A stretch of DNA of 64,000 nucleotides from the NCBI GenBank assembly GCA_964445985.1, contig CAYUMU010000001.1:62001-126000 (forward strand), written 5' to 3'. How positions within the stretch are numbered: position 1 is the first letter of the stretch; each line of letters opens with the position of its first letter. The notes beneath the pieces are model-generated. The model saw only the letters and a program-made list of their open reading frames with translations, was not told where the DNA came from and did not search any database. The translations under genes and the position numbers were made by a program. The DNA is from CAYUMU01 sp964445985 (lineage in GTDB: Bacteria > Planctomycetota > Planctomycetia > Pirellulales > S012-138). This document shows positions 54,082 through 62,933 of this stretch, piece after piece.

Positions 54082-56388
54082 ATGCGTAACAGCCGCTGGA
54101 TGCGCAACGGCGTGGCCGTTGTTGTGGCGCTAGGTATTTGTTTTTTCCTGGGAAATCGCAAGACCATGACGCGTGCCGGAGAGGACACGGCAAAGCTTTC
54201 TGCCCAGCCACAAAAGCCCACTTCGCCCCCTGAGAAAGAGGGTTCCGAAGCGGCGATCTCGGCCCGATTGAGTCTGCCGCTGGAGTACCCTCCCGCGCGG
54301 CAAGCCGACCATGCCGATGAATATCATGGGCAGCAAATCGCCGACCCCTATCGCTGGCTGGAAGACACCAACGGCGCCGACACTTTGGTCTGGGTGGCTC
54401 TCCAGAAGCATCTGAGCGATACATTCCTCCGCGAGATTCCGCAGCGCGCGTGGATTGCTCAACGGCTGAAAACGCTCTGGAATTTTGAACGCTATGGATT
54501 GCCGTTCAAACGGGGCGATCGCTATTTCTACAGTCACAACAATGGGCTGCAAGAGCAGAGCATTCTCTATTCCACCGACGTGAATTTCGAGAATCGACGA
54601 GTCCTGCTCGATCCCAATACACTTTCGCCCGACGGCGCTGTTTCGCTAACCAGTTACAGCGTTAGTGAAGACGGCAAACTGCTGGCCTATGGCCTGTCGC
54701 ACGCCGGCAGCGATTGGCAGGAGTGGAAGGTCCGCGGCGTGGAGAGCGGAGACGATTTACCGGACCACTTGCAATGGATCAAATTCTCCGGCGTGTCGTG
54801 GCTGCCCAACGCCAGCGGCTTTTATTACAGCCGGTACGCCGAGCCGGAGGCCGACGGCAAATTGAAAGACGCCAATTACTATCAGAAACTATACTTTCAT
54901 AAGATAGGAACGAAACAGGCGGAAGACGTTCTGGTCTACGCGCGCGGTGACGAAAAGGAATGGGGGTTCTCGCCGCGCGTGACCGAGGATGGCAGGTATC
55001 TGATTATTCATGTTTGGCAAGGAGCGGGGCGCAAAAACAATGTTTTCTATCAAGATTTGTCGCGGCCCGACTCGGCCGTGGTGGAATTGATTCAGGGCTT
55101 CAAGGCGAAATACGACTTTGTGGATAGCGACGGCAGCCGATTTTGGTTGCTGACGAACGACGACGCACCGAATGGCCGGCTGGTGGAGATCGATGTGGCC
55201 CAGGAAGCGGATCGCGGCAACGCTCAGGCCCCCGATCAGCCGCCGGTGATGCAGACCGTGATTCCCGCCGGAGATCACGTGCTGCGGGACGTGCATCGAG
55301 TCGGAGATCAATTTCTCTCCACCTATCTGGAGCACGCTTGCAGCGTGGTGCGGCGGTTCGATCTTGCCGGCAAGTCCCTCGGTTTGCTGGAATTGCCGGG
55401 CTTGGGAACGCTATCAGGATTGTCAGGGCGGGCGAAATCGAATGAAGCATTCTATGGTTTCACAAGCTTTACCCGGCCGACGACCATTTTCCGCTATGAT
55501 GTGGCAACGCAAAAATTTGACATCTGGAAGCAGCCAATTCTGGCCTTCGACCCCGAGCGATATGAAACCCGCCAAGTATTTGTGGAAAGCACCGGCGGCG
55601 TCAAAATTCCTCTGTTCTTGGTGCATAAGCGTGGGCTGAAACCCAACGGAAAGTTGCCGACACTGCTCTATGGTTATGGCGGCTTCAATATTTCGATCAC
55701 GCCCTCGTTTTCAGTGGCCAGCCAGGTTTGGATGGAGATGGGGGGCGTCAATGCCGTGGCGGTACTGCGCGGCGGTGGCGAGTACGGGACGGCCTGGCAC
55801 GAAGCGGGCCAGAAGGCGCAAAAGCAGAATGTATTCGACGACTTCATTGCCTGCGCCCAGTGGTTGATTGAGAACCGGTACACGCGTCCGCGACAATTGG
55901 CCATCAGCGGTCGAAGCAATGGCGGCCTGCTCGTGGGGGCCTGTTTGACACAGCGCCCCGAGTTGTTTGGCGCGGCCCTGCCGGCGGTGGGCGTGATGGA
56001 CATGCTGCGATTCCACAAGTTCACCATCGGTTGGGCTTGGGTCGGTGAGTACGGCAGCGCCGATAACCCGGAAGACTTTGCCTCGCTGCTGGCCTATTCG
56101 CCCCTGCACAATATCAAGCCAGGCGCCAAGTATCCGCCCACGCTGGTGAGCACGGCCGATCACGACGACCGCGTGGTGCCCGCCCACAGCTACAAGTTCG
56201 CGGCCGCCATGCAGGCGGCCCAGGCGGGCGACGCGCCGGTATTGATTCGCATCGAAACCAGCGCGGGCCACGGGGCGGGCACGCCGATCTCCAAGTTGAT
56301 CGACGAAGCGGCCGACCGCTTGGCGTTCTTGGCGCACTTCTTGGATGTGCCCACCCCCACGGCCAACGCGGAGGAAGGCAGCGAGTGA
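54082..56388 (+). CDS. Prolyl oligopeptidase (S9A)
   Basis: A 768-residue serine peptidase with an N-terminal signal or anchor segment (residues about 8-25). The beta-propeller spans roughly 70-480 and opens with DPYRWLED, the typical S9A start. The alpha/beta-hydrolase domain contains GRSNGG with the nucleophile, DHDDRVVPAHS with the Asp, and SAGHGAG with the His. LRGGGEYG is also conserved. It cleaves short peptides after proline. Together with the S46 peptidase at 18562 it suggests extracytoplasmic peptide use. There is a weak GGA before the ATG. Confidence 0.93.
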   Translation: MRNSRWMRNGVAVVVALGICFFLGNRKTMTRAGEDTAKLSAQPQKPTSPPEKEGSEAAISARLSLPLEYPPARQADHADEYHGQQIADPYRWLEDTNGADTLVWVALQKHLSDTFLREIPQRAWIAQRLKTLWNFERYGLPFKRGDRYFYSHNNGLQEQSILYSTDVNFENRRVLLDPNTLSPDGAVSLTSYSVSEDGKLLAYGLSHAGSDWQEWKVRGVESGDDLPDHLQWIKFSGVSWLPNASGFYYSRYAEPEADGKLKDANYYQKLYFHKIGTKQAEDVLVYARGDEKEWGFSPRVTEDGRYLIIHVWQGAGRKNNVFYQDLSRPDSAVVELIQGFKAKYDFVDSDGSRFWLLTNDDAPNGRLVEIDVAQEADRGNAQAPDQPPVMQTVIPAGDHVLRDVHRVGDQFLSTYLEHACSVVRRFDLAGKSLGLLELPGLGTLSGLSGRAKSNEAFYGFTSFTRPTTIFRYDVATQKFDIWKQPILAFDPERYETRQVFVESTGGVKIPLFLVHKRGLKPNGKLPTLLYGYGGFNISITPSFSVASQVWMEMGGVNAVAVLRGGGEYGTAWHEAGQKAQKQNVFDDFIACAQWLIENRYTRPRQLAISGRSNGGLLVGACLTQRPELFGAALPAVGVMDMLRFHKFTIGWAWVGEYGSADNPEDFASLLAYSPLHNIKPGAKYPPTLVSTADHDDRVVPAHSYKFAAAMQAAQAGDAPVLIRIETSAGHGAGTPISKLIDEAADRLAFLAHFLDVPTPTANAEEGSE

Positions 56389-56790
56389 GGGACGTCGATC
56401 ACTTACTCCCCGGTCGTTGCTGTCGGCTTTGCTATGCCCCGGGCCACCCCGTCATTCCCGCGGATGCGGGAATCCAGATGCGGCGGATGGAGCATTGTAC
56501 CCGAATCGGCTCGGAATCAAGTTCTGCTCCCGGAGGTTACTCTTTAACCCCCTCCCAAATGGCCGTATCAGGGGCAAGATAATGTCACGGGCGCAAGCCC
56601 GGCGGATTGCAGGAGCGACGAGGCCATGCAAGTGACTTTGTTGGCGCGCGGGCCGCCAAGAGGTCATTGCATCTGCCTGCCGCGTGGGTTTTAATGCCCC
56701 TTCCGCGCGCCCCGCAACCCAACGGTCCTCATGGCGTGGCGGCGCGACAGCCTCCCTCCCCTGCATGCGAATCAGAAGAGACCCCCGACG
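56389..56790. other. Intergenic region with a short palindrome
   Basis: No convincing gene lies between the peptidase and the transporter. Besides the palindrome at 56454-56473, nothing recognisable was seen. A promoter for the transporter is expected. Confidence 0.4.
56454..56473. repeat. Short palindrome of the ATTCCC-N8-GGGAAT type
   Basis: An 8-bp perfect stem with a 4-base GGAT loop, flanked by GTC and CCAG. The same core is known as a dispersed repeat (dRS3-like) in Neisseria and turns up in other genomes. One copy alone does not show that it is a repeat here. Confidence 0.35.
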
Positions 56791-58227
56791 ATGGTAGATG
56801 GCCGCCCTCAAGTGGCCGCCGTGTCCGCACGGCTTTCGGCGATGATGTTCCTGCAGTTTTTCATCTGGGGGGCCTGGTACGTTACCCCATATCTTTGGTT
56901 GGGGAAGATTGGCTTTTTCTCTGCTGATATTGGTTGGACATACTCGGTAGGCCCAATCGCGGGCATGATCACGCCATTCATCTTGGGCATGGTCGCCGAT
57001 CGATTTTTCGCCACGGAGCGGATTCTCGGTGTGTTGCACTTACTCGGTTGTGGGTGCATGTTCCTGGCCGCTTGGTTGATGCAGCAACCATTTCCCGAGC
57101 CTAGCACGATTAACCTCGTCTTTTTCTTGTACATGCTCACGTACTTTCCGACGTTGGCTCTGACCAATAGTCTGGCGCTGCACAACATGACGAATCCGGA
57201 GAAGCAATTTCCGCTGATTCGGGTGTTTGGAACGCTGGGCTGGATCGCCGCGGGCTGGATCATTAGCGCATTCGCGTGGGACGCTGCTTTGCAAATGTTC
57301 TATGTGGCCGCGGGCGCGGCTGCCGTGATGGGCATCTATAGCTTCACGTTGCCGCACACGCCGCCCCCCTCCAAAGGCCAGACATTTTCGGCCAGGGAGG
57401 CACTGGGCATCGACGCATTGGTTTTGCTGAAGCGTCCCTCTTTCGCCGTATTCATGCTCTCGTCGTTTCTCATCTGCATTCCCTTGGCCTTTTATTATCA
57501 GCTCACCAGCCGCTTTGTGGGGCAAGCGGGCTTTAGCGATGTTGCCCGCACGATGAGTTATGGGCAGATCTCCGAGGTCTTCTTCATGTTGGCCATGCCG
57601 CTGTTTTTTGCCCGGCTCGGCGTGAAGATGATGCTGCTAATCGGCATGCTCGCCTGGGTGCTGCGTTACACCTTGTTTGCCTTGGGGGCCGACGACAGCG
57701 TGGCCTGGATGATTATCGGCGGCATCGTGCTGCACGGCATCTGCTACGACTTCTTCTTCGTTACCGGCCAGATATACACCGACAAGGTCGCGCCGCCGAA
57801 GATTCGCGGCCAGGCCCAAGGCATGTTGGTACTGTTTACCCTCGGTTTAGGCATGTTTATCGGCGCTCAAATTTGCGGCCGCATTGAAGCCATGTTCACC
57901 ACGGACGAGGCGAAAGCCTATAGCCAACAGGCGATTGAACTGGGGGCCGAGTTCAAACAACTACGCAGTGAACTGCCTGCTTTAGTCGGCGCAAGTGCCG
58001 AAGCAGCAACGGAGCGGATGGGGGAGTTGTTAACTCAAATCAATGAACTGCAGGGCAAAGCTTTTAACATCAAGCCGATGTGGAAAGAAATCTGGGCCAT
58101 CCCGGCCGTGGGCGCGGGTGTGATTTTAGTTCTGTTCATGGTGCTCTTCCGCGACGATACGCGCAGCAAAAACGGCGTGAATCAAGCCGACGTGGCGGCC
58201 GCGGCCAATCGGGAAGAGATGATCTAG
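56791..58227 (+). CDS. MFS transporter, nucleoside:H+ symporter-like
   Basis: A 478-residue, 12-helix transporter of the Nuc_H_symport (NupG-like) group. Helix 1 contains FLQFFIWGAWYVTP, and the loop after helix 2 has MVADRFFATERIL. NSLALHNM and FPLIRVFGTLGWIAAGW are typical of the family. A hydrophilic, helical stretch of about 70 residues (roughly 375-445) is inserted between helices 11 and 12. The ATG at 56791 is preferred to one 60 bases upstream because the extra residues are Pro/Arg-rich and not conserved-looking. It likely imports nucleosides or similar solutes with protons. Confidence 0.86.
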   Translation: MVDGRPQVAAVSARLSAMMFLQFFIWGAWYVTPYLWLGKIGFFSADIGWTYSVGPIAGMITPFILGMVADRFFATERILGVLHLLGCGCMFLAAWLMQQPFPEPSTINLVFFLYMLTYFPTLALTNSLALHNMTNPEKQFPLIRVFGTLGWIAAGWIISAFAWDAALQMFYVAAGAAAVMGIYSFTLPHTPPPSKGQTFSAREALGIDALVLLKRPSFAVFMLSSFLICIPLAFYYQLTSRFVGQAGFSDVARTMSYGQISEVFFMLAMPLFFARLGVKMMLLIGMLAWVLRYTLFALGADDSVAWMIIGGIVLHGICYDFFFVTGQIYTDKVAPPKIRGQAQGMLVLFTLGLGMFIGAQICGRIEAMFTTDEAKAYSQQAIELGAEFKQLRSELPALVGASAEAATERMGELLTQINELQGKAFNIKPMWKEIWAIPAVGAGVILVLFMVLFRDDTRSKNGVNQADVAAAANREEMI

Positions 58228-58308
58228 CGGCGGGCCGAAGAATTCTTTCCTACGTCGCTTTTCATCGCAGTTGGTATGACCGAGCCAACACTGATGGTGC
58301 CCATTGAT

Positions 58309-58335
58309 GCCATGGCCGTTGGTTTAGGCTATGGC
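58309..58335. terminator. Hairpin between convergent transporter and folK genes
   Basis: A 9-bp stem with one G-U pair (58309-58317 with 58327-58335) and a 9-base loop lies in the 145-base gap between convergent genes. The role as terminator is inferred from position. Confidence 0.4.
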
Positions 58336-58372
58336 AACCGGCGCATTGACGATCGCTGGCGCCAAGAAACTT

Positions 58373-58897
58373 TTAAGGGCAGGCTAGTTTCACGTCGTCA
58401 CGCAACGTGAGCGCCGGCCTCTTCAAACGCGTTTCGCCCGCGATTTCGCGGAGCGGTTTGCCGAAAGCTGGGTGCAGGTATTCGGGGTCGAGTTCCGCCA
58501 GCGGGACCGCCACGAAGGGGCGTTGGGGAATGTCGGGATCGGGAATCCGCCGATGGTCCAGGCTCAGCGTGGCCTGATCGAACAGCGAGAGGTCGATGTC
58601 GATGGTTCGCGGGGCGTTCTTGTAGCCCGGATGGCGAACGCGGCCCAGCGCGGTTTCCACCGCCACGATCACCTGGCGATGGAACTCGGCCGCGTCCAGT
58701 TGGGTTTCAACCAACACGGCCGCGTTGAGATAGTTCGACTGGTCCGACCCGTCGAACGGCGCCGACTCCCACACCTGGCTCACGGCCACCACGCGACAAT
58801 GCTTGGCCAATTCTCTCACAGCGGCCGGCAGATTCTGCTCAGGTTCGATGTTCGAACCGAGCGAAAGATAAGCGCGGTGGAGGGGCGAAGATTCCAT
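58373..58897 (-). CDS. folK: 2-amino-4-hydroxy-6-hydroxymethyldihydropteridine pyrophosphokinase
   Basis: A 174-residue HPPK of folate synthesis that transfers pyrophosphate from ATP to the pterin alcohol. AYLSLGSNIEP opens the fold, SQVWESAPFDG and NYLNAAVLVET follow, and the signature RHPGYKNAPRTIDIDLSLF carries the catalytic Arg/Lys and the Mg-binding Asp pair. The length is normal (about 160-180). No ribosome binding site is visible. It lies 69 bases after the SGNH-like gene in a minus-strand group; no other folate gene is near. Confidence 0.93.
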   Translation of the reverse strand: MESSPLHRAYLSLGSNIEPEQNLPAAVRELAKHCRVVAVSQVWESAPFDGSDQSNYLNAAVLVETQLDAAEFHRQVIVAVETALGRVRHPGYKNAPRTIDIDLSLFDQATLSLDHRRIPDPDIPQRPFVAVPLAELDPEYLHPAFGKPLREIAGETRLKRPALTLRDDVKLACP

Positions 58898-58966
58898 GGC
58901 CAGTTGTGTTTTCAGGAGGAGTGTTTTCTGCTAAAGACGATGGGCCGCCGCCCTGATCGCGGCAGC

Positions 58967-59899
58967 TCAATATAGCGAGATCGTGGTTCCATCGGCCAAT
59001 TTGCCCGCGGGCTGGGCTCGCCGTTGTTCGCGCCCCAGCCATAGCCGTTCTTCGGGAGCCAGGCTGCGCAGGTAGAACCAGCGCCGCCGCGGCGGCGGCA
59101 CAATATTTGGCGCCTGCGGCGAGGCAATCCAGGGCGATAGGATTTCGCCCCACGCCTGTCGCCAATGCTTGAGACGAATGTGGATCGGATCCCAACCATA
59201 CCAGTTGGTTCGCTGCTCGACCGTGGGAATGTCGCGGCTGGCGCAGAGGGCTATTACCCGTTCGTTCAAGTCGTCGGCCCGCTGGCGAACCTGCGTCAGC
59301 GAGAAAGGGCAACTGGGAAACATGACGGCCCGGAAGACGCGAAACCGCGTTTCGGAGATCGCCAGACTGTTCTTGACCGGCAGTTGCGTGACCACAATCC
59401 GCGCCTCGTGCGCCAACAGCCGATCGAGGGTTTCTTCCACCCAGCCGGCAATCGTGGGAATCGAGGATCCATAGAGCAGGTCGTTGCCAATATCGGTAAC
59501 CAGAGCCGCCAGCGGGGCGGGCGGGCGATTCTCCAGGGCCTTCCAGATTCCGCAGTGAAGAATACTGGAGAGCACGCGTCCGAACACGTTGGTGGTTACT
59601 CCGAACGACCGTCCATGTCCCAGGGCCAACATGGCATCCAGCGGGTGAGGCCGTGCGGCAGGGTGGGCCGTGGGAACCGTAGCGTTGGTTTCTGCCTCGG
59701 CGCCGGCCCAGGCTTGGTCGCCCCGAACGGCCTTCTCCGGTGCGTTCCCCCAGTAAGCTTGCGCCGTGGCCAGCACGGTGGAGACCCCGCGCGTGAGATT
59801 GCTGGCGCCCAGCAACACCACGCGCCGCCTGGCTGCCGGCTGAATGTGTCCGCTGCCGCTTCCAAAAGCAGGCGGCGGCGAAGGCTCACGCTCCCTCAT
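58967..59899 (-). CDS. SGNH/GDSL-like hydrolase family protein
   Basis: A 310-residue protein with the scattered SGNH pattern: GASNLTRG (block I, with Ser in place), TDIGNDLLYG (Gly and Asn-Asp of blocks II/III), and DPIHIRLKHW with the Asp-x-x-His pair of block V. Such enzymes are esterases or acyl hydrolases acting on sugars or lipids. No clear signal peptide is seen. The ATG at 59899 overlaps the stop of the upstream protease gene by 4 bases, indicating coupling; a GTG 9 bases upstream is the alternative. The substrate is unknown. Confidence 0.72.
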   Translation of the reverse strand: MREREPSPPPAFGSGSGHIQPAARRRVVLLGASNLTRGVSTVLATAQAYWGNAPEKAVRGDQAWAGAEAETNATVPTAHPAARPHPLDAMLALGHGRSFGVTTNVFGRVLSSILHCGIWKALENRPPAPLAALVTDIGNDLLYGSSIPTIAGWVEETLDRLLAHEARIVVTQLPVKNSLAISETRFRVFRAVMFPSCPFSLTQVRQRADDLNERVIALCASRDIPTVEQRTNWYGWDPIHIRLKHWRQAWGEILSPWIASPQAPNIVPPPRRRWFYLRSLAPEERLWLGREQRRAQPAGKLADGTTISLY

Positions 59900-60753
59900 C
59901 GCTTCCACCAGTCGTCGTCATCGGCTTCGTGGCCCCGGCCCGATCCACCGCCGTAGCCGCCCCCAAAACCGCCATGGGCGCGAATCATTTGCAGGGCTCG
60001 ATAGCTATTAAATGCCAACAAACCAAACATCACGCCCATGAGTAGGCCCGAGCTGTAATCTTTGAGCCGAAAGAAGTGGAACAGGCCCAGTGCCGCGACC
60101 ACCCCCCCCGTGATGGCCGAAAGTTGCAACGAACGTTCGATGCCCTGTCGAGGGCTCCGCGTGCTGAGCAACTCGCGGGCAACCTGTCCGCCGTCGAGCG
60201 GATACACGGGAAGCAAATTGACCAGTCCCCACAAAATGTTGATGAACAGCATGTTGCCGATCAACGCCTTGACGCGCGGCGGCAAATTTTGCATGTCCCA
60301 ACCGACCCCGGTAACAGGGTTGGAAAGATTGAAATGAAAGCCAATGGGGCTGATGAACAGCACCAGAATCAGCAGCGCGGCCAGCAAGAAGCCGGCCACC
60401 GGACCTGCGAGCGCGATCAAGATCATGGCCTTGGGTCCGCGTTCTTGTTCTTGATAGCCCGACAGATAGGAGTCCTGGTCGTCGATGGTCGCCAGCCCTC
60501 CGAGCTGGTACAGAATAATTCGCGATCGCCCTCCAAAATGGCGAATAGCGAAGGCGTGCCCCAGTTCGTGGACCAGAATGGATACAAACACCGTCACGAT
60601 GAAGATCAACACCAGGGCAGGGTCGGAATTGCCGCGCTGCCCGGCCAGCCCCAGCAGCAGGCCCGTCAGCCAAAACCAAGGGCACACCCGCACGGGAAAA
60701 CCGGCCACGTTAAAATGCAAATCGAAGCGAGTTCGAGGTGGTTCTGCGAACAT
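59896..60753 (-). CDS. M50 (site-2 protease-like) membrane metallopeptidase
   Basis: A 285-residue membrane protein. The zinc motif HELGH is at residues 62-66 within a helix, and the partner motif LPVYPLDGGQ occurs in a later helix. About six transmembrane segments are predicted, ending in a Gly-rich then Asp/Trp-rich tail (GGGYGGGSGRG, DDDDWW). Family members cut membrane-spanning substrates. There is no PDZ or CBS domain. The ATG at 60753 has AGGA about 13 bases upstream; the 64 codons before it look non-coding. It is the first gene of the protease / SGNH / folK group. Confidence 0.88.
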   Translation of the reverse strand: MFAEPPRTRFDLHFNVAGFPVRVCPWFWLTGLLLGLAGQRGNSDPALVLIFIVTVFVSILVHELGHAFAIRHFGGRSRIILYQLGGLATIDDQDSYLSGYQEQERGPKAMILIALAGPVAGFLLAALLILVLFISPIGFHFNLSNPVTGVGWDMQNLPPRVKALIGNMLFINILWGLVNLLPVYPLDGGQVARELLSTRSPRQGIERSLQLSAITGGVVAALGLFHFFRLKDYSSGLLMGVMFGLLAFNSYRALQMIRAHGGFGGGYGGGSGRGHEADDDDWWKR

Positions 60754-61194
60754 CAAGGCGTAAGTTCCTACATGGTCGGCGCGAGTTGGGTAAAGCTTCT
60801 CGCCACGGCGGCTGGCTCTGTCGGCATTGTTTTCGAGGAATTCTTCCGGCGGAGAGATCCAAACTCCCCCCACCATCCTCTGCCGGCAGCGAAGCCGCGC
60901 TCCCTTCAGCTTATCCGGTGCCGACGAAGTGCGCAAGTGACGCAACCTTCGCCCCGCGGGAATAGCTGGAGCAAACCCTATTCCGCGACAGCGGCCCCTG
61001 CCGTTAGAATTGGGGCTATTATCGCAAGATGACGAAACCGGCTGACCGAATCTGGCTGGCGAAAGCGGCTGGCCGGCTCGGTCCCATCGTCAGCGCCGTG
61101 ATTGGTCTGCGTCGAATATTGGCACCTTCCCGTTTGTCAGGCAGAATGGCGGAACCTGACCTGCCAGTCCTTTTGAATGGAGCATAGCGGCAGC
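60754..61194. other. Divergent intergenic region, M50 protease / hpt
   Basis: No gene is supported. It must carry promoters for both directions; only the GGAG before hpt is recognisable. Confidence 0.45.
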
Positions 61195-61728
61195 GTGAAA
61201 GTTCTCCTGAGCCAAGACGATTTGGTCGGCGGCATCGATCGCCTCGCGGCCGAAATCACCGAACGGTATCGCGACCTGCCGCTCACCGTGGTGGGCGTGC
61301 TGACCGGCAGCATTGTGCTGCTGGCCGACTTGATTCGCGTGATTGATATGCCCATGCGGCTGGGCGTGCTACAAGCCCGCAGCTATCGCGGCACGACCAC
61401 GCACCCCGGCAAACTGGAAGTCAACCAAGACCTGGTGCCCGACGTGCGAAACCGTCACGTGCTGCTGGTGGACGACATTCTCGACACCGGCCGCACGCTA
61501 TCGCAATTGGTGATCCAAATGCACGACATGGGGGCGATGTCGGTTCGCACGGCGGTGCTGCTTCGCAAGCGCGGACGGCAACAAGCCCCGCTCGAGCCCG
61601 ATTTTGTGGGATTTGAAATTCCCAACGAATTCGTGGTGGGCTACGGCTTGGATTACAACGATTACTTCCGTAATTTGCCGTACGTGGGCGCTCTCGAGTC
61701 TGCCGACCTGGAGGCTGCCAAGACGTGA
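61195..61728 (+). CDS. hpt: Hypoxanthine phosphoribosyltransferase
   Basis: A 177-residue purine-salvage enzyme that makes IMP or GMP from the base and PRPP. The PRPP-binding motif VLLVDDILDTGRTL is intact. GVLTGSIVLLADL is the second conserved loop, and VVGYGLDYNDYFRNLPYVG is the typical C-terminus. The GTG at 61195 gives MKVLLSQDDL, the common N-terminus, with GGAG 12 bases upstream; an ATG at 61177 is possible. The stop overlaps the next start (GTGA), so it is translated with the two glycosyltransferases. Confidence 0.93.
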   Translation: MKVLLSQDDLVGGIDRLAAEITERYRDLPLTVVGVLTGSIVLLADLIRVIDMPMRLGVLQARSYRGTTTHPGKLEVNQDLVPDVRNRHVLLVDDILDTGRTLSQLVIQMHDMGAMSVRTAVLLRKRGRQQAPLEPDFVGFEIPNEFVVGYGLDYNDYFRNLPYVGALESADLEAAKT

Positions 61729-62933
61729 ACGCCTTGCGGCTCGTGCTGATTGCCCGCCGCTACTGGCCGCTCGTGGGAAGCGATGCCGCCTTTACGGCTG
61801 ACTTTGCGGCCAACCTGAGGACAGCCGGTGATGAACCACTGGTGCTCACGGCACTTTGGCATGGCAGTTGGCCGGCGCATGTCAGCCATCAAGAAACCAA
61901 GGTGGCGCGGCTCCCCTACTCCACTCGGGGTCGCTGGAGTGCCTATCGCTACAGCCGGGCGCTCTCGACCTGGTTGAAACGCAACCAGAACCGCTACGAC
62001 GCCGTGTATGTGATCGGCCTGCGAGAAGAAGCTGAAGCCGCCATGTTGGCCCTGCACGGCGCCAGCCGCCCCGTGGTCTGCCGGCCTATTGCCGCCGGCC
62101 TGGGGGGCGATTGTCACTGGCAGTTGGAACACCCCTCGGGCGCGCGAATCAAGGCCGCCTGCTGCCGAGCCGCGGCGTTCGTGGCAGGCGATGCGGCGCA
62201 AGAGGCAGAGCTAATCGCCGCCGGCTATCCGCGGGATCGAATCCACCACATACCCCTGGGAGTGCCCGAGTTCCCCGCGGCCAGCATGTGGAACCGCGAT
62301 CAATGCCGCGCGGCGCTCGTGGATTGCAGCCGGGCTTTCTACTTGCCCCAACGGGCGCCCCTGGCCATTTACGTCGGCGACTTGCTGCCCGAATTGGGCC
62401 TGGAAACGCTGCTCGAAGCCTGGCCCCGCGTGTTGGTGAAGCACCCCCTCGCCTGCCTGTGGTTGATTGGCGATGGTCCTCAGCGGGTTCCGTTGCATCA
62501 ACTTTGCGAACGCCTGAGGTTGCATCAGCGGGTGCTCATGCCGGGCGCGTTCGACCAGGTAACCGACTTGTTGGCGTCGGCCGATCTGTTTGTGTCTCCC
62601 CAGGCTGCCGCTGGCGTGTCAGAATCGTTGCTCCGCGCCATGGCCGTAGGGCTGCCGGTCGTGGCGGCGCAACCGCCGGGCGGAAGTAAAAACCCCCTGG
62701 TTGTCGATCGGCAAACCGGTCGGCTGGCGGCGGGCGATGACGCGAATTCGATCGCCGATGCAATCTTGGCGGTGCTCGATGACCCAATTTCTGCCGGACG
62801 GATGGGCGCCGCCGCCCGCCAAAAGGTGCAAACCGAATACTCCCTGACGCGAAGCACCGAACTTCATCAACAGTTGTTTCGCCGGCTGTGCGATCCCAAC
62901 TTTCAACTTCGACCGCAGCTTCTATCACCGTGA
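61725..62933 (+). CDS. Family 4 (GT-B) glycosyltransferase
   Basis: A 402-residue GT-B-fold transferase that starts at a GTG overlapping the hpt stop. The N-terminal half holds the acceptor domain (LVLIARRYWPLVGSDAAFT). The C-terminal half holds the nucleotide-sugar domain: LAIYVGDLLPELGLETLL, LWLIGDGPQ, and ADLFVSPQAAAGVSESLLRAMAVGLPVVA, with Glu in the usual place. Sugar donor and acceptor are unknown. It overlaps the next glycosyltransferase by 4 bases, so both probably serve the same glycan. Confidence 0.88.
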   Translation: MNALRLVLIARRYWPLVGSDAAFTADFAANLRTAGDEPLVLTALWHGSWPAHVSHQETKVARLPYSTRGRWSAYRYSRALSTWLKRNQNRYDAVYVIGLREEAEAAMLALHGASRPVVCRPIAAGLGGDCHWQLEHPSGARIKAACCRAAAFVAGDAAQEAELIAAGYPRDRIHHIPLGVPEFPAASMWNRDQCRAALVDCSRAFYLPQRAPLAIYVGDLLPELGLETLLEAWPRVLVKHPLACLWLIGDGPQRVPLHQLCERLRLHQRVLMPGAFDQVTDLLASADLFVSPQAAAGVSESLLRAMAVGLPVVAAQPPGGSKNPLVVDRQTGRLAAGDDANSIADAILAVLDDPISAGRMGAAARQKVQTEYSLTRSTELHQQLFRRLCDPNFQLRPQLLSP

